Assembly (NCBI GenBank): GCA_036382775.1
Contig: DASVHD010000046.1
Location: 36,870 to 100,869, forward strand
Source of the DNA: a bacterium
Lineage (GTDB): Bacteria > Hydrothermota > Tepidihabitantia > SM23-42 > JAOAFX01
Length of the DNA: 64,000 nucleotides
Direction: 5' to 3'
Below are positions 33,421 to 41,975 of this stretch, piece by piece; the first letter of the stretch is position 1, and each line of letters begins with the position of its first letter. The translations under genes were made by a program, and so were the position numbers. The notes beneath the pieces were generated by a model that searched no databases, was not told the DNA's origin, and saw nothing but the letters and a program-made list of their open reading frames with translations.

Positions 33421-34497
33421 ATGCTGTTCATTCTTCTCTTATCAGCTAATCTCGATTTCCGGGGCGTTTGGATCCCGCGCTGGTCATTGGGAGATCAGCA
33501 AAAGATCTTCAAAGTCCTGGATGGACGGTTCAACCATATTTTCCTGCAGATCTTCGCGAATGGCGAGGCTTACTATCCTTCGGTCTATACCCCGAGCAGG
33601 AACGTCTCGGGTTCGTGGTTGACCGATTTCATCGCGGCAGCTCACGAGCGGGATATCAAGGTCTCGGCGTGGGTCAATGTTTTCTATTCCTGGGGGTATG
33701 CGCCGCCGCCTTCGGACGCGAAGCACCCAATCGTGTCGCACCCGGAGTGGTATGTCGTTGACCGGGATAAAAATTCGATATTAGAACACAGCGCTGACGA
33801 TCTGAGAGCCATGGTGCTGGAGGGATATTATATATCGCCAGCCAATCCCTCGGTAAGGAACTATCTTATATCCGTGATCATGGAGATCATCAATACCTAT
33901 GATTTCGACGGCGTCCATCTTGATTATGTCCGGTATCCAAAGTCCACATACAAATATGACGATGCGCTGAGGACGAAGTTCATGCGCGAGTATTATATCG
34001 ATCCGCTCTCGGTCGAGGGCGAGAGCAGCCCGCAGGAGCGGTTCGGCCTGTGGGGATGCAGCGACATCAGTGCGCTTTACGGTTCGTACATCCAGAATGA
34101 CCTTACGCTGCTGATCAGAGACATAAGCAGCGCCATCAGGAATACCGGCAAGGGTGTGTACCTTTCAGCGGCGGTCAAACCTGATTACGCCGCGGCGCGC
34201 GACGAATATTATCAGGATTGGCCCGCCTGGCTCAACGCGGGTTATCTGGATTTCGCGTGCCTGATGGCATATCAGCGGAATATTGATCCCCTTCTGGATA
34301 AAGTAAGAAATGCGGTGCAGGAACCTGAACGGGTCATGGTTGGCCTTGGTCTGTACAACCAGCCGCTGGAGGTCATCGACCGCCAGGTATCAACGGTGTC
34401 CCGGGACGATTTCGGGGGCGTGGTTTTCTTCTCTTACGAAGAGCTTAAAAAAAACAGAGCATTCTTAAGCACGCTGCACCGGTCCTTGTCGCCTTGA
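33421..34497 (+). CDS. Glycoside hydrolase-like family 10 (YngK/DUF187) protein
   Basis: About 358 aa with a short signal peptide (MLFILLLSANL). It has the GHL10 order: RGVWIPRW at the N-terminus, HIFLQIFANGEAYY, VSAWVNVFY, DGVHLDYVRYP (with a likely catalytic Asp) and DFACLMAYQ. Family members resemble TIM-barrel glycosidases and may act on envelope glycans; substrates are unknown. An upstream GTG at 33403 is an alternative start. Confidence 0.82.
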   Translation: MLFILLLSANLDFRGVWIPRWSLGDQQKIFKVLDGRFNHIFLQIFANGEAYYPSVYTPSRNVSGSWLTDFIAAAHERDIKVSAWVNVFYSWGYAPPPSDAKHPIVSHPEWYVVDRDKNSILEHSADDLRAMVLEGYYISPANPSVRNYLISVIMEIINTYDFDGVHLDYVRYPKSTYKYDDALRTKFMREYYIDPLSVEGESSPQERFGLWGCSDISALYGSYIQNDLTLLIRDISSAIRNTGKGVYLSAAVKPDYAAARDEYYQDWPAWLNAGYLDFACLMAYQRNIDPLLDKVRNAVQEPERVMVGLGLYNQPLEVIDRQVSTVSRDDFGGVVFFSYEELKKNRAFLSTLHRSLSP

Positions 34498-34521
34498 CAG
34501 CCGGTGTGTTATGAATATAAT
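34494..34521 (+). promoter_or_regulatory. Promoter of 34527 gene
   Basis: TTGACA (34494-34499), 16-bp spacer, TATAAT (34516-34521), 5 bases to the ATG. It overlaps the end of the previous gene. Confidence 0.82.
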
Positions 34522-34526
34522 TGTCG

Positions 34527-34760
34527 ATGGTTGAAGGACTGATAACAGTACTGGTGCTTTCTTTCGTCGCGCTGGTCATCGCCTTGATCGCCAAGGCGGG
34601 TTGGTTCGTGGTCATCCCTCAGTTGCTCAGCGCGCTGGTCGTTGTGTACCTGTTGATACGGGTAAGGGTCAAGATCGCAAAGGCTGAGAAAGAAAAGCTG
34701 AAATCCAAGATCGACGAGCTTGTACAGAAGATAGAAAGCCTGGCTAAAAAGGAAAACTAA
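34527..34760 (+). CDS. Small membrane protein with coiled-coil tail
   Basis: 77 aa: two hydrophobic helices (about 3-22 and 25-42) then a Lys/Glu-rich coiled coil (KIAKAEKEKLKSKIDELVQK). I do not recognise the family. Its own consensus promoter makes it credible; it may be co-transcribed with the transglutaminase-like gene that follows 14 bp later. Confidence 0.65.
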   Translation: MVEGLITVLVLSFVALVIALIAKAGWFVVIPQLLSALVVVYLLIRVRVKIAKAEKEKLKSKIDELVQKIESLAKKEN

Positions 34761-34774
34761 TAACGGCGGCCCGC

Positions 34775-35974
34775 ATGAATATAGGGCTGCAACTCCGGAC
34801 CCGGGTGACAACGCTGGCTGTTGTCTGCTGGGTCCTGTCGTTTCTGCATGACCGATCCCCGTTTTTGCATGCTGAGCAAACAGAAATACCGAATATCAAC
34901 GGCGTCTTTACGTTATCGTACCAGCAGGTGTCACCACGGGCACTCGCGGTCTGGGATTCGGTTTTTTCCTGTCGGCACGTCGACCGCAATCCGATCGGCA
35001 TGCTGCTGTTGATCATCGCCCACTTTTCCAGGTTTGACCGGTTGGCGCCGGAACAGCTTTTATCGCTGGAAGAAATTATCGCCCACGAAAAAACCAATAA
35101 GCTCAGCAGCACCGCGGCCACGGCAGCTTTGATGCAAAGACTGGGGTGGGATGTGCAGGTCTTTTGCAATAGTGACGAGTGTTATCTGGGGTTGTGTCTC
35201 AGCGACGACTGGTGGGTGCGCAAAGGCACCTGGATCGAAAAAGACGGCCGCAGGTATTATCTTAAAGAATTCGATGATAAAACACCGGTCGGAGAGCTGG
35301 TATCCGATGATCCCCGCTCCACGTACGCGAGCCCGCAAAGCAGGGGCGCCAACCTGCAGCCGTTCCCGGTCTGCGAAGACCTGCCCCGGTTCGGCGGCGG
35401 GAAAATCAGGAAACTCCGGCTGGCATGGGACTGCGAAGGCACTGCTTATGCGATAACCGCGCTGATCCCGGATGAGCTGCTGGAATGGACGCGCAACCTG
35501 CCACCGAGCCTTTACGGTGCGGCCCGCTGCGGCGTGCAAGAGCTGGCCGCGATCGGCATCGCAGACACGCTGAAGGCGCTGACGCGGGATCTGGGCGAGT
35601 ATGACCGCGTCAATTTCCTGTACAAATTCTGCCAGTCGAAACAGATCTTTACGTATGACAGCGGCCTGCCCATTCGCAGCATTGCCAGGCAGTTCATGGA
35701 CAAAAAAAATGACTGCGACGGCCGCAGCGTGTTACTTTACAGCCTGCTAAAGGCAGTTCTTGGATATGCCGATGAAGATATCGTCTTCGTGAGCTGGCCG
35801 AACCATCTAGCCCTGGCCTTAAGACCCAAGACCGACGAGGCCCGCAAGATATTAAGTACGGATGGATCTCTCGTGAGCGGAGGTTACTACATCCTGGATG
35901 CCGCCTATGCCGGGAATACGCATTGGGGAGATCGAATGATGAACCTCCCGGATGCCTGCGGGATCATCGATTGA
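34775..35974 (+). CDS. Transglutaminase-like cysteine protease, exported
   Basis: 399 aa with an N-terminal hydrophobic segment. The C-terminal part carries a papain-like triad: Cys in NDCDGRSVLLYSLL, His in SWPNHLALAL and Asp in GGYYILDAAY. This fits bacterial transglutaminase-like proteases. The first 280 residues have no motif I know. The stop overlaps the TTG of the next gene. A role in cleaving exported or surface proteins is likely but unproven. Confidence 0.75.
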   Translation: MNIGLQLRTRVTTLAVVCWVLSFLHDRSPFLHAEQTEIPNINGVFTLSYQQVSPRALAVWDSVFSCRHVDRNPIGMLLLIIAHFSRFDRLAPEQLLSLEEIIAHEKTNKLSSTAATAALMQRLGWDVQVFCNSDECYLGLCLSDDWWVRKGTWIEKDGRRYYLKEFDDKTPVGELVSDDPRSTYASPQSRGANLQPFPVCEDLPRFGGGKIRKLRLAWDCEGTAYAITALIPDELLEWTRNLPPSLYGAARCGVQELAAIGIADTLKALTRDLGEYDRVNFLYKFCQSKQIFTYDSGLPIRSIARQFMDKKNDCDGRSVLLYSLLKAVLGYADEDIVFVSWPNHLALALRPKTDEARKILSTDGSLVSGGYYILDAAYAGNTHWGDRMMNLPDACGIID

Positions 35975-37284
35975 GTGAAAAAAGCGCCATGGGCAATAAT
36001 AACGCAAATTTCTTAGCGGCGCACACGGATATCCAGAACTTGATCCTGAACAGCATGCGTGATGCGGTGACGATCATCGATGTCAATAGTTTTACCATCG
36101 TCGGTTTCAATCAGGCGTTTCTCGATCAAGTCGGGCTCACCGCCGAACAGGTGCAGGGTAAACACTGCTACGAGATCACGCACCAGCGCGATTCAGCCTG
36201 TAATGAATTTGATCACTCCTGTCCCCTTCTTGGTTCACTTAAGGACCACAAGCAAGCGACCTTTGACCATGTCCACTTTTGCCGGGACGGCAGGAAGCTG
36301 GTCGTTGAAGTTTCAGCCACGCCCCTGACCGGTGAAAACGGCAGGGTCACTTACATGGTCCATGTTTCGCGCGATGTCACCGAGCGCCGGAAAGCGGAGG
36401 ACGATCTGATAAAAATGAAAAAAGCGGTTGAAGCGTCCGGTGAGATTATGTTCCTGACCGACCGGCAGGGGATGATCACGTTCATCAATCCTGAATTCAC
36501 CAGGATCTACGGCTATACGGTTAATGAAGTTGTCGGCAAGACGACACCGCGGATCCTCAAGAGCATGATGATGAAGAAGGAGGATTACGAACAGTTCTGG
36601 AAAACGCTGTTGAGCAAGCAGATCGTGCGCGGGACGATCGTCAACAAGACAAAAAGCGAAAGGCTCGTCCATATGGAAAGTTCAGCGAATCCCATCATTG
36701 ATAAGGATGGCAACATCATTGGGTTCCTGGCGATCCAGCGGGATATAACGGATCGCCTAAAAGCCGAGGAGCGGCTGAACTATCTGGCATACCATGATGC
36801 CCTGACCGGTCTGCCCAACCGGCAGTTGTTCAATGATCGCGTGAATGTCATGCTGGGCCGGGCCAGCCGGTTCCGGCTGCTGATCGCGATCATGATGCTC
36901 GATGTTGACAATTTCAAGGATGTCAATGATACCCTTGGTCATGATGCGGGTGACCAGTTGCTGCAACTGATCGCCCGGCGGATGGCCAGCGTCGTGCGGG
37001 AGATCGACACGGTAGCCCGCATGGGTGGAGACGAATTCATTTTCATGGCGCCGGACCTGGGCAACATCGGCGATGCGGAAAAGCTTACGCAGAGGATCCT
37101 GGATGCCTTTAAAAAGCCCTTTGAGATAAACGGCAACCCTATATCAACAACCGCGAGTATCGGCATCAGCCTGTACCCGTCGGACGGAGATGATGTGCAG
37201 AACCTCATGAAAACAGCTGATATCGCAATGTATCGCGCAAAAGCCGCCGGCAGGAATTCCTACCGCTTTTACAGTCAGAAATAA
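35971..37284 (+). CDS. PAS-PAS-GGDEF diguanylate cyclase
   Basis: About 437 aa. PAS 1 (about 15-125) includes a Cys/His-rich segment (HCYEITHQRDSACNEFDHSC) found in some sensory PAS domains. PAS 2 (about 135-250) begins VEASGEIMFLTDRQG. The GGDEF domain (about 270-437) has RMGGDEFIFM and the inhibitory REID motif five residues earlier. No membrane helix. The TTG at 35971 overlaps the previous stop; the ATG at 35989 is an alternative start. Confidence 0.88.
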   Translation: MSEKSAMGNNNANFLAAHTDIQNLILNSMRDAVTIIDVNSFTIVGFNQAFLDQVGLTAEQVQGKHCYEITHQRDSACNEFDHSCPLLGSLKDHKQATFDHVHFCRDGRKLVVEVSATPLTGENGRVTYMVHVSRDVTERRKAEDDLIKMKKAVEASGEIMFLTDRQGMITFINPEFTRIYGYTVNEVVGKTTPRILKSMMMKKEDYEQFWKTLLSKQIVRGTIVNKTKSERLVHMESSANPIIDKDGNIIGFLAIQRDITDRLKAEERLNYLAYHDALTGLPNRQLFNDRVNVMLGRASRFRLLIAIMMLDVDNFKDVNDTLGHDAGDQLLQLIARRMASVVREIDTVARMGGDEFIFMAPDLGNIGDAEKLTQRILDAFKKPFEINGNPISTTASIGISLYPSDGDDVQNLMKTADIAMYRAKAAGRNSYRFYSQK

Positions 37285-37313
37285 ACCCTGTTAGTGACAA
37301 AATTACACTAGAG

Positions 37314-37327
37314 CGGGATGAATCCCG
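37314..37327. terminator. Bidirectional hairpin between convergent genes
   Basis: CGGGA-TGAA-TCCCG followed by TTGTTT on the plus strand, in a 47-bp gap between two convergent genes. The stem is short (5-6 bp), so terminator strength is modest. Confidence 0.5.
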
Positions 37328-37331
37328 TTGT

Positions 37332-39788
37332 TTAATTCTGAAAATTATCTTCCGTTTCGATGTCTTCCTGATTTTCCTCGGGCTGCACACGGTCCGGTTT
37401 ATAGTTGTTGAAGCTGTAGTTCAACGCGAGCATGAAGACCGGCGACCGGCGCGACATTTCATTGTGAGAGTAAAAGTTATCGCCCTGGCTCGTGAACTCA
37501 AAATGACCCGTATTGAAGATATCGCGCACCTGGACCGTGGCCGTCAGCAGTTTACGGAACACGTCTATCTTGAGCGCGCTGTTGGTCATGATAAAACCGC
37601 GCCGTTCGCCCTGCGCGGTCACGGTCGGGCTGTTGTAGAAACCGGTGACCTGAATGCGTGCCCGGCTGCTTATCTTTAAAGTCGAATTCAGGCGGGCAGA
37701 CCAGTTATTGCTTTCCTGCGATATGGAATCTCCTTCGAGCACGCCGTCGAGATGGTACTGGTACAAGTTGCCGGTCAGGTTTAAGTTGAACCACGGAAAG
37801 AGGTCATAATCCATCATAAGTTCGGCGCCGTAAGCACGGTCAGAGCCGACATTGTCGACCGAATTGAGCATGACATCGGCGCTGTATACGCTCGAAACAT
37901 GGTCGATCTTGTTCAGCGTTTGACGGTAATATGTGTCGAGGGACAGGGTATTCCGGCCGATGCGTTTCTGGTATCCAAGTTCGTATGAATTGATGTATTC
38001 CGGCAGGAGCGCGGGGTTGCCCTGGCGTACCGTATAGGCATCCATCCAGGTCAGGAAGGGCTCAAGGTCCCAATCATGGGGGCGGTGGATGCGGCGCGTG
38101 TAACTGGCCATCGCCTGCTGATCTGCCGGCAGTTTGTATGAAAGATGGGCAGTGGGGAAAACGTCCCACCGGTCAATAAGAAACCGATCTGACGGGTCTA
38201 TGAGCCTCATGTCGCGATGGGAATATTCGCTCCGCAGCCCGGTCTGGTATCCGATGCTGCCGTATTCGCCTGAGTAGGTGGCGTAAGCCGACTGGAGGTA
38301 ATGGGCGTAATTCGCTGAATGGCTGTAATCCGCTTGATAAACAAAATCATTGCTGGTCGTGTCGTATTGATAAGTTTCTGTAGTTGTTTCCGATCTATTG
38401 ATGTTCAATTGATAGCCGCTTTCAAGTTTATCCGCGATCCTGACCGGCATTGAGTACTCAACATTCAGACGCGCCCGGCTGGACGGGCCTTTCTCGATAG
38501 AACGCTGTCCATAAGTGATACTGCGGTCGGGCAAGAGAAGCCGGCTGACAGCCTGCTCGTCGCCGTTGTTCTGGCTGTATATCCCCCGCAAAGCCAATCT
38601 ATGGTCATTGTTATTGAACGTATGATTATAGTCGGTATTTATCGAATATCCATAACCGCCGTGCTTCGAGCTGTCTTCGCTTATATAACTGGTCGTATCC
38701 CCCGGTACTGTCCATTCGTCATAATTTAAAACCGATGAATGGATCATATTGCGGCCACGCCATTCGAATTCCACGGCCGCGATGTCATTGGGCGTGGCAT
38801 TGACGTCAATGCCGCCTTGAATGCCGTAGAATTTCCGGCCGAAGTCGGTTTCGCCTTCCGCGTCTCTATGGAAAGCGGTATCGTTAAGCGTCGTGACATT
38901 CTGCCGCCACGATGTTCCGCTGAAAACCGTGTTGTCATAGTTGACGCCGATATGGGTCTGTAATATTGACTTGCGGTAGTTCAGGCGGAAATCGCCGCCG
39001 TATTTGTTATCGAGTCCGAGATTCAGGTTCGCGGTGCCGTTGATGCCGGGAAGTTTTTTCTTCTTGGTCACCACGTTGATAATGCCGGCAACGCCTTCCG
39101 GGTCATACTTGGCCGACGGGTTGGTGATGATCTCGATGTTCTCGATGGAACTGGCCGGGATCTGCTGCAGCGCATCACTGGGCTCCAGCAGGGTAGGGCG
39201 GTTGTCGATCAGTACCGTGAAATTCGTGCTGCCCCGCAGGCTGACATTGCCCTCGATGTCGACGGATACCGACGGCGCGTTTTCCAGAACATCGACGGCG
39301 GTACCTGAGGCCGATGTGTAGGTCTTGCTGACGTTGATGACCTTTTTATCGATCTTGAATTCCATCTCCGGTTCATCACCAATTACCTGCACGCCTTCGA
39401 CCCAGATCACGGAGCGTTCCAGGCGGACCGTTCCCATGTCAACCTTTGACTGTTCGGCGTCCACCACAAGGTCCTTGGTAGCGGCGTTGAACCCCATGTA
39501 AGAAAATTCGACCCGGTACATGCCAGGTTTTACACCGGTAATGAAAAAGCTCCCGTCCTTGTTCGTGGCGGCGCCCGAGATCTGTTTTTGCGCATCCGCA
39601 GCCAAGAGCATGACATTCGCATACTCCAGGGGATTATTTGATTTTGATTCCAGGACGCGGCCCGTTATGACCGCACCGGCCCGGCTGGCCATCCCCGGTT
39701 CGTTTTCTTGAGCGTACGCAAGCGAAAAAGTCATGCATAGACCGACAATCCCCAGAACCACACACAATAAAAAAGTTTTTTTCGTCAT
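37332..39788 (-). CDS. TonB-dependent outer-membrane receptor with CarboxypepD-like domain
   Basis: 818 aa. Signal peptide (MTKKTFLLCVVLGIVGLCMT) then a regulatory Ig-like domain (about 38-115, ending GMYRVEFSYMGF), a plug (about 155-245: VLENAPSVSVDIEGNVSLRG, VAGIINVVTK) and a long beta-barrel rich in aromatic residues. Resembles the outer membrane beta-barrel 3 family of FCB bacteria. Substrate unknown. SD AAAGGAAAT before the ATG. Confidence 0.92.
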   Translation of the reverse strand: MTKKTFLLCVVLGIVGLCMTFSLAYAQENEPGMASRAGAVITGRVLESKSNNPLEYANVMLLAADAQKQISGAATNKDGSFFITGVKPGMYRVEFSYMGFNAATKDLVVDAEQSKVDMGTVRLERSVIWVEGVQVIGDEPEMEFKIDKKVINVSKTYTSASGTAVDVLENAPSVSVDIEGNVSLRGSTNFTVLIDNRPTLLEPSDALQQIPASSIENIEIITNPSAKYDPEGVAGIINVVTKKKKLPGINGTANLNLGLDNKYGGDFRLNYRKSILQTHIGVNYDNTVFSGTSWRQNVTTLNDTAFHRDAEGETDFGRKFYGIQGGIDVNATPNDIAAVEFEWRGRNMIHSSVLNYDEWTVPGDTTSYISEDSSKHGGYGYSINTDYNHTFNNNDHRLALRGIYSQNNGDEQAVSRLLLPDRSITYGQRSIEKGPSSRARLNVEYSMPVRIADKLESGYQLNINRSETTTETYQYDTTSNDFVYQADYSHSANYAHYLQSAYATYSGEYGSIGYQTGLRSEYSHRDMRLIDPSDRFLIDRWDVFPTAHLSYKLPADQQAMASYTRRIHRPHDWDLEPFLTWMDAYTVRQGNPALLPEYINSYELGYQKRIGRNTLSLDTYYRQTLNKIDHVSSVYSADVMLNSVDNVGSDRAYGAELMMDYDLFPWFNLNLTGNLYQYHLDGVLEGDSISQESNNWSARLNSTLKISSRARIQVTGFYNSPTVTAQGERRGFIMTNSALKIDVFRKLLTATVQVRDIFNTGHFEFTSQGDNFYSHNEMSRRSPVFMLALNYSFNNYKPDRVQPEENQEDIETEDNFQN

Positions 39789-39830
39789 TTATGATTTCCT
39801 TTCATATGCGTTTTTTCTTGATAGCCCATA

Positions 39831-39858
39831 ACTATATATAATATTAGACGGCAATCAA
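39831..39858 (-). promoter_or_regulatory. Promoter of TonB-dependent receptor
   Basis: Minus strand: TTGATT (39853-39858), 16-bp spacer, TATAGT (39831-39836). The leader of about 40 bases carries an SD. Confidence 0.6.
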
Positions 39859-40001
39859 GGCGATAACGTTTACCCCGGGATCTCTCGTTTTCTATTTATT
39901 TTTGTTTATTATATATAAAATTGAGAAGAGGCAGTTAATCCAACACTAAAATATGCTGTAATTTCATAACGTTATTGAATATTTCATGTTCATTTTCCCT
40001 C

Positions 40002-40029
40002 TTGACAAAGTACTAATTATGTATAAAAT
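40002..40029 (+). promoter_or_regulatory. Promoter of the dcw cluster
   Basis: TTGACA (40002-40007), 16-bp spacer, TAAAAT (40024-40029). It should drive mraZ and probably most of the 16-kb cluster, since no other consensus promoter is seen before ftsZ. Confidence 0.8.
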
Positions 40030-40053
40030 GGGACTAAATGGGGAAAAATGGGG
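40029..40053 (+). promoter_or_regulatory. MraZ boxes (three TGGGR repeats)
   Basis: TGGGA at 40029, TGGGG at 40039 and TGGGG at 40049 are spaced exactly 10 bp and lie between the -10 box and the mraZ start codon. MraZ is known to bind such repeats and repress its own operon in other bacteria. The third box overlaps the ATG, so binding could also affect translation initiation. Confidence 0.78.
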
Positions 40054-40542
40054 AATATTAGATTTAGAGGATTTTTTCAACATGCGGTCGACGACCGGAA
40101 ACGTTTGGCTATTCCGAGCCAATTCCGCAACGTCTTGCTTCACGAATCAGAAGGGAAGCTCGTGCTGACCCCTGGATATGACGGCGAGATCTCCGTCTAT
40201 GCGCTTAAAACATGGGAAGAGATCGAAGCCAGCGAATTAACGACGCTATCCATGGACAAAGCACAGGCGCGCCGGTACCGCCGTCATTTCACGTTCGGGA
40301 TCAAGGAAGACCATCTTGATGCGCAGGGCCGGATCTTGTTGCCGGATTTCTTGCTGGAACACTCAGGGATAACCAAGGACGTGATCGTAGTCGGCGAGAT
40401 CAATTATTTCACGCTGTGGTCACCGGAGAAATACGAGGTTTACAAGAAGAGCGTTGATATGCACTATCAGGATGATGCAGAAACCATCGAAGATTTAAGG
40501 AGGCATAATGAAGGTCCAAACCATCGAAGCAATAAAGAATAA
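40048..40542 (+). CDS. mraZ: Transcriptional regulator MraZ
   Basis: 164 aa, two SpoVT/AbrB-like repeats: FRGFFQHAVDDRKRLAIPSQ and later DHLDAQGRILLPDFL. Controls the dcw operon. The tail is longer than the usual 150 aa. It overlaps the STAS gene by 35 bp, and the SD of that gene (TAAGGAGG) is within mraZ. Confidence 0.94.
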   Translation: MGNIRFRGFFQHAVDDRKRLAIPSQFRNVLLHESEGKLVLTPGYDGEISVYALKTWEEIEASELTTLSMDKAQARRYRRHFTFGIKEDHLDAQGRILLPDFLLEHSGITKDVIVVGEINYFTLWSPEKYEVYKKSVDMHYQDDAETIEDLRRHNEGPNHRSNKE

Positions 40543-40849
40543 GAAGGTCTCGTTCTTCCTGCCGAACGGTGAAATTAACGAAGATGAATTCGGCACCATC
40601 GAAGGGAAGATGAAGGGCATGATCGAGAACGGCGAATTCAACATCATCATTGACCTCTCGCGGGTAACCCACATGAACTACAAGGTGGTCGGCGGGTTTA
40701 TCGACTACCAGAAAAAGTTCAAGGGTTTTGGCGGGGACATCAAGCTGGTGAACGTGTCGCCATACTTGCTAAACATCCTCCGGCTCTACGGATTCTATCC
40801 TTTTGAGATCTATCCCTCAAGAAGAGCCGCACTAAAAAGTTTCCAATAA
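40508..40849 (+). CDS. STAS-domain protein inside the dcw cluster
   Basis: 113 aa, a single STAS-like fold (GEFNIIIDLSRVTHMNYKVV, then GGDIKLVNVSPYLLNILRL and PFEIYPS). Anti-sigma antagonists such as SpoIIAA have a phosphorylated Ser in DSSG; here THMNYKVVG replaces it, so the phospho-switch is probably lost. Its place between mraZ and rsmH is unusual. Function unknown. Confidence 0.75.
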   Translation: MKVQTIEAIKNKKVSFFLPNGEINEDEFGTIEGKMKGMIENGEFNIIIDLSRVTHMNYKVVGGFIDYQKKFKGFGGDIKLVNVSPYLLNILRLYGFYPFEIYPSRRAALKSFQ

Positions 40850-40863
40850 CCATTCATGGGCTG

Positions 40864-41736
40864 ATGGAATTCCACCAGCCGGTACTGGAACCGGAAGTGT
40901 TGCACTGGATGAACCTCCAGGACAACGGTGTCTATTGCGACTGCACGGTCGGAGGGGGAGGTCATCTTTACGCAATGCTGCAGGCTACTGCAAATGCCCG
41001 GTTCATCGGCATCGATTGGGATCCTGAGGCGATCGCGACCGCGCGTGAACGGACCGCGGCATATGCCCAGCGCCTCAGCCTGCACCAGGCAAATTTTATC
41101 AATTTAGATTTAATTCTCGAAAGTCATAATATCCGCGCCGTCAACGGCATTCTTTTTGACTTTGGCGTATCGTACCATCAGGTTACGACCCCGGAACGCG
41201 GTTTCAGTTTTGAGCGCGAGGGCGGCTTGCTGATGCACATGGCGCCGGAAACGCCGGTCCTGGCACAAAAGCTCAAGGTCGCATCCAAGCATGACCTGGC
41301 GCGCGTTCTCAAGGATTATGGCGACGTGCGCAATGCGTGGCGGCTCGCGGAACTCATTTGGGCGAACCGGACCGACTTGCGCACGACCATGGACCTGAGG
41401 AACCTGGTGGCCGAGACCGTGCCGCGGCGCTTTTTGAAGAAGAACCTGCACCGGGTTTTCCAGGCGCTGCGGATCTGGGTAAACGACGAAATGACGAACG
41501 TGCGCGAGGGCGTGACGCGGGCGCTGAAAGTATTGGCGACCGGCGCGCGCCTGCTCGCGATCTCTTACCATTCGGGTGAGGACCGCATCGTTAAGGTCGT
41601 CCTGCGCGAGCAGGAAAACGCGGGCGCAATGGTGCGGCTCAATAAAAAGGTGATCAGACCATCCGTTCTTGAGGCGGCCGGCAATCCGTCGGCGCGTAGT
41701 GCTAAGCTGAGAGTGGGGGAGCGATGCGCGGTCTAG
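40864..41736 (+). CDS. rsmH: 16S rRNA m4C1402 methyltransferase
   Basis: 290 aa. SAM-binding region DCTVGGGGHLYAMLQ, FIGIDWDPEAI, LFDFGVSYHQV, and the C-terminal RVFQALRIWVNDE and ISYHSGEDRIVK are RsmH/MraW motifs. Methylates the ribosomal P site. Overlaps ftsL by 13 bp. Confidence 0.95.
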   Translation: MEFHQPVLEPEVLHWMNLQDNGVYCDCTVGGGGHLYAMLQATANARFIGIDWDPEAIATARERTAAYAQRLSLHQANFINLDLILESHNIRAVNGILFDFGVSYHQVTTPERGFSFEREGGLLMHMAPETPVLAQKLKVASKHDLARVLKDYGDVRNAWRLAELIWANRTDLRTTMDLRNLVAETVPRRFLKKNLHRVFQALRIWVNDEMTNVREGVTRALKVLATGARLLAISYHSGEDRIVKVVLREQENAGAMVRLNKKVIRPSVLEAAGNPSARSAKLRVGERCAV

Positions 41737-41975
41737 CCATCTTTCTGGCGATCGTCGCATACCTGTTCGCGCTCGTCTATATCGAAAGCCAGCTCGTGAA
41801 GATCGAGATCCGCAAAGAAGGACTGAAAAACCGTTTGAGCCAGCTTGAGGCGCAGAAAAAGGAATTGAAAGTAAAGCTCATGGAGCAAAGCAATCTGGCG
41901 CGGATCGAGACTGAGGCTAAAGCCCGCGGCTTTGTTTTCCCCGAAAAAGAAGATATCCTGGGGATCATCAAATGA
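41724..41975 (+). CDS. ftsL: FtsL-like cell division protein
   Basis: 83 aa: one membrane helix (about 3-22) then a coiled coil (EIRKEGLKNRLSQLEAQKKE) and EAKARGFVFPEKEDI at the end, the FtsL/FtsB layout. Position between rsmH and ftsI supports FtsL. SD GGGGGAG 2 bases before the ATG. ATGA overlap with ftsI. Confidence 0.85.
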   Translation: MRGLAIFLAIVAYLFALVYIESQLVKIEIRKEGLKNRLSQLEAQKKELKVKLMEQSNLARIETEAKARGFVFPEKEDILGIIK

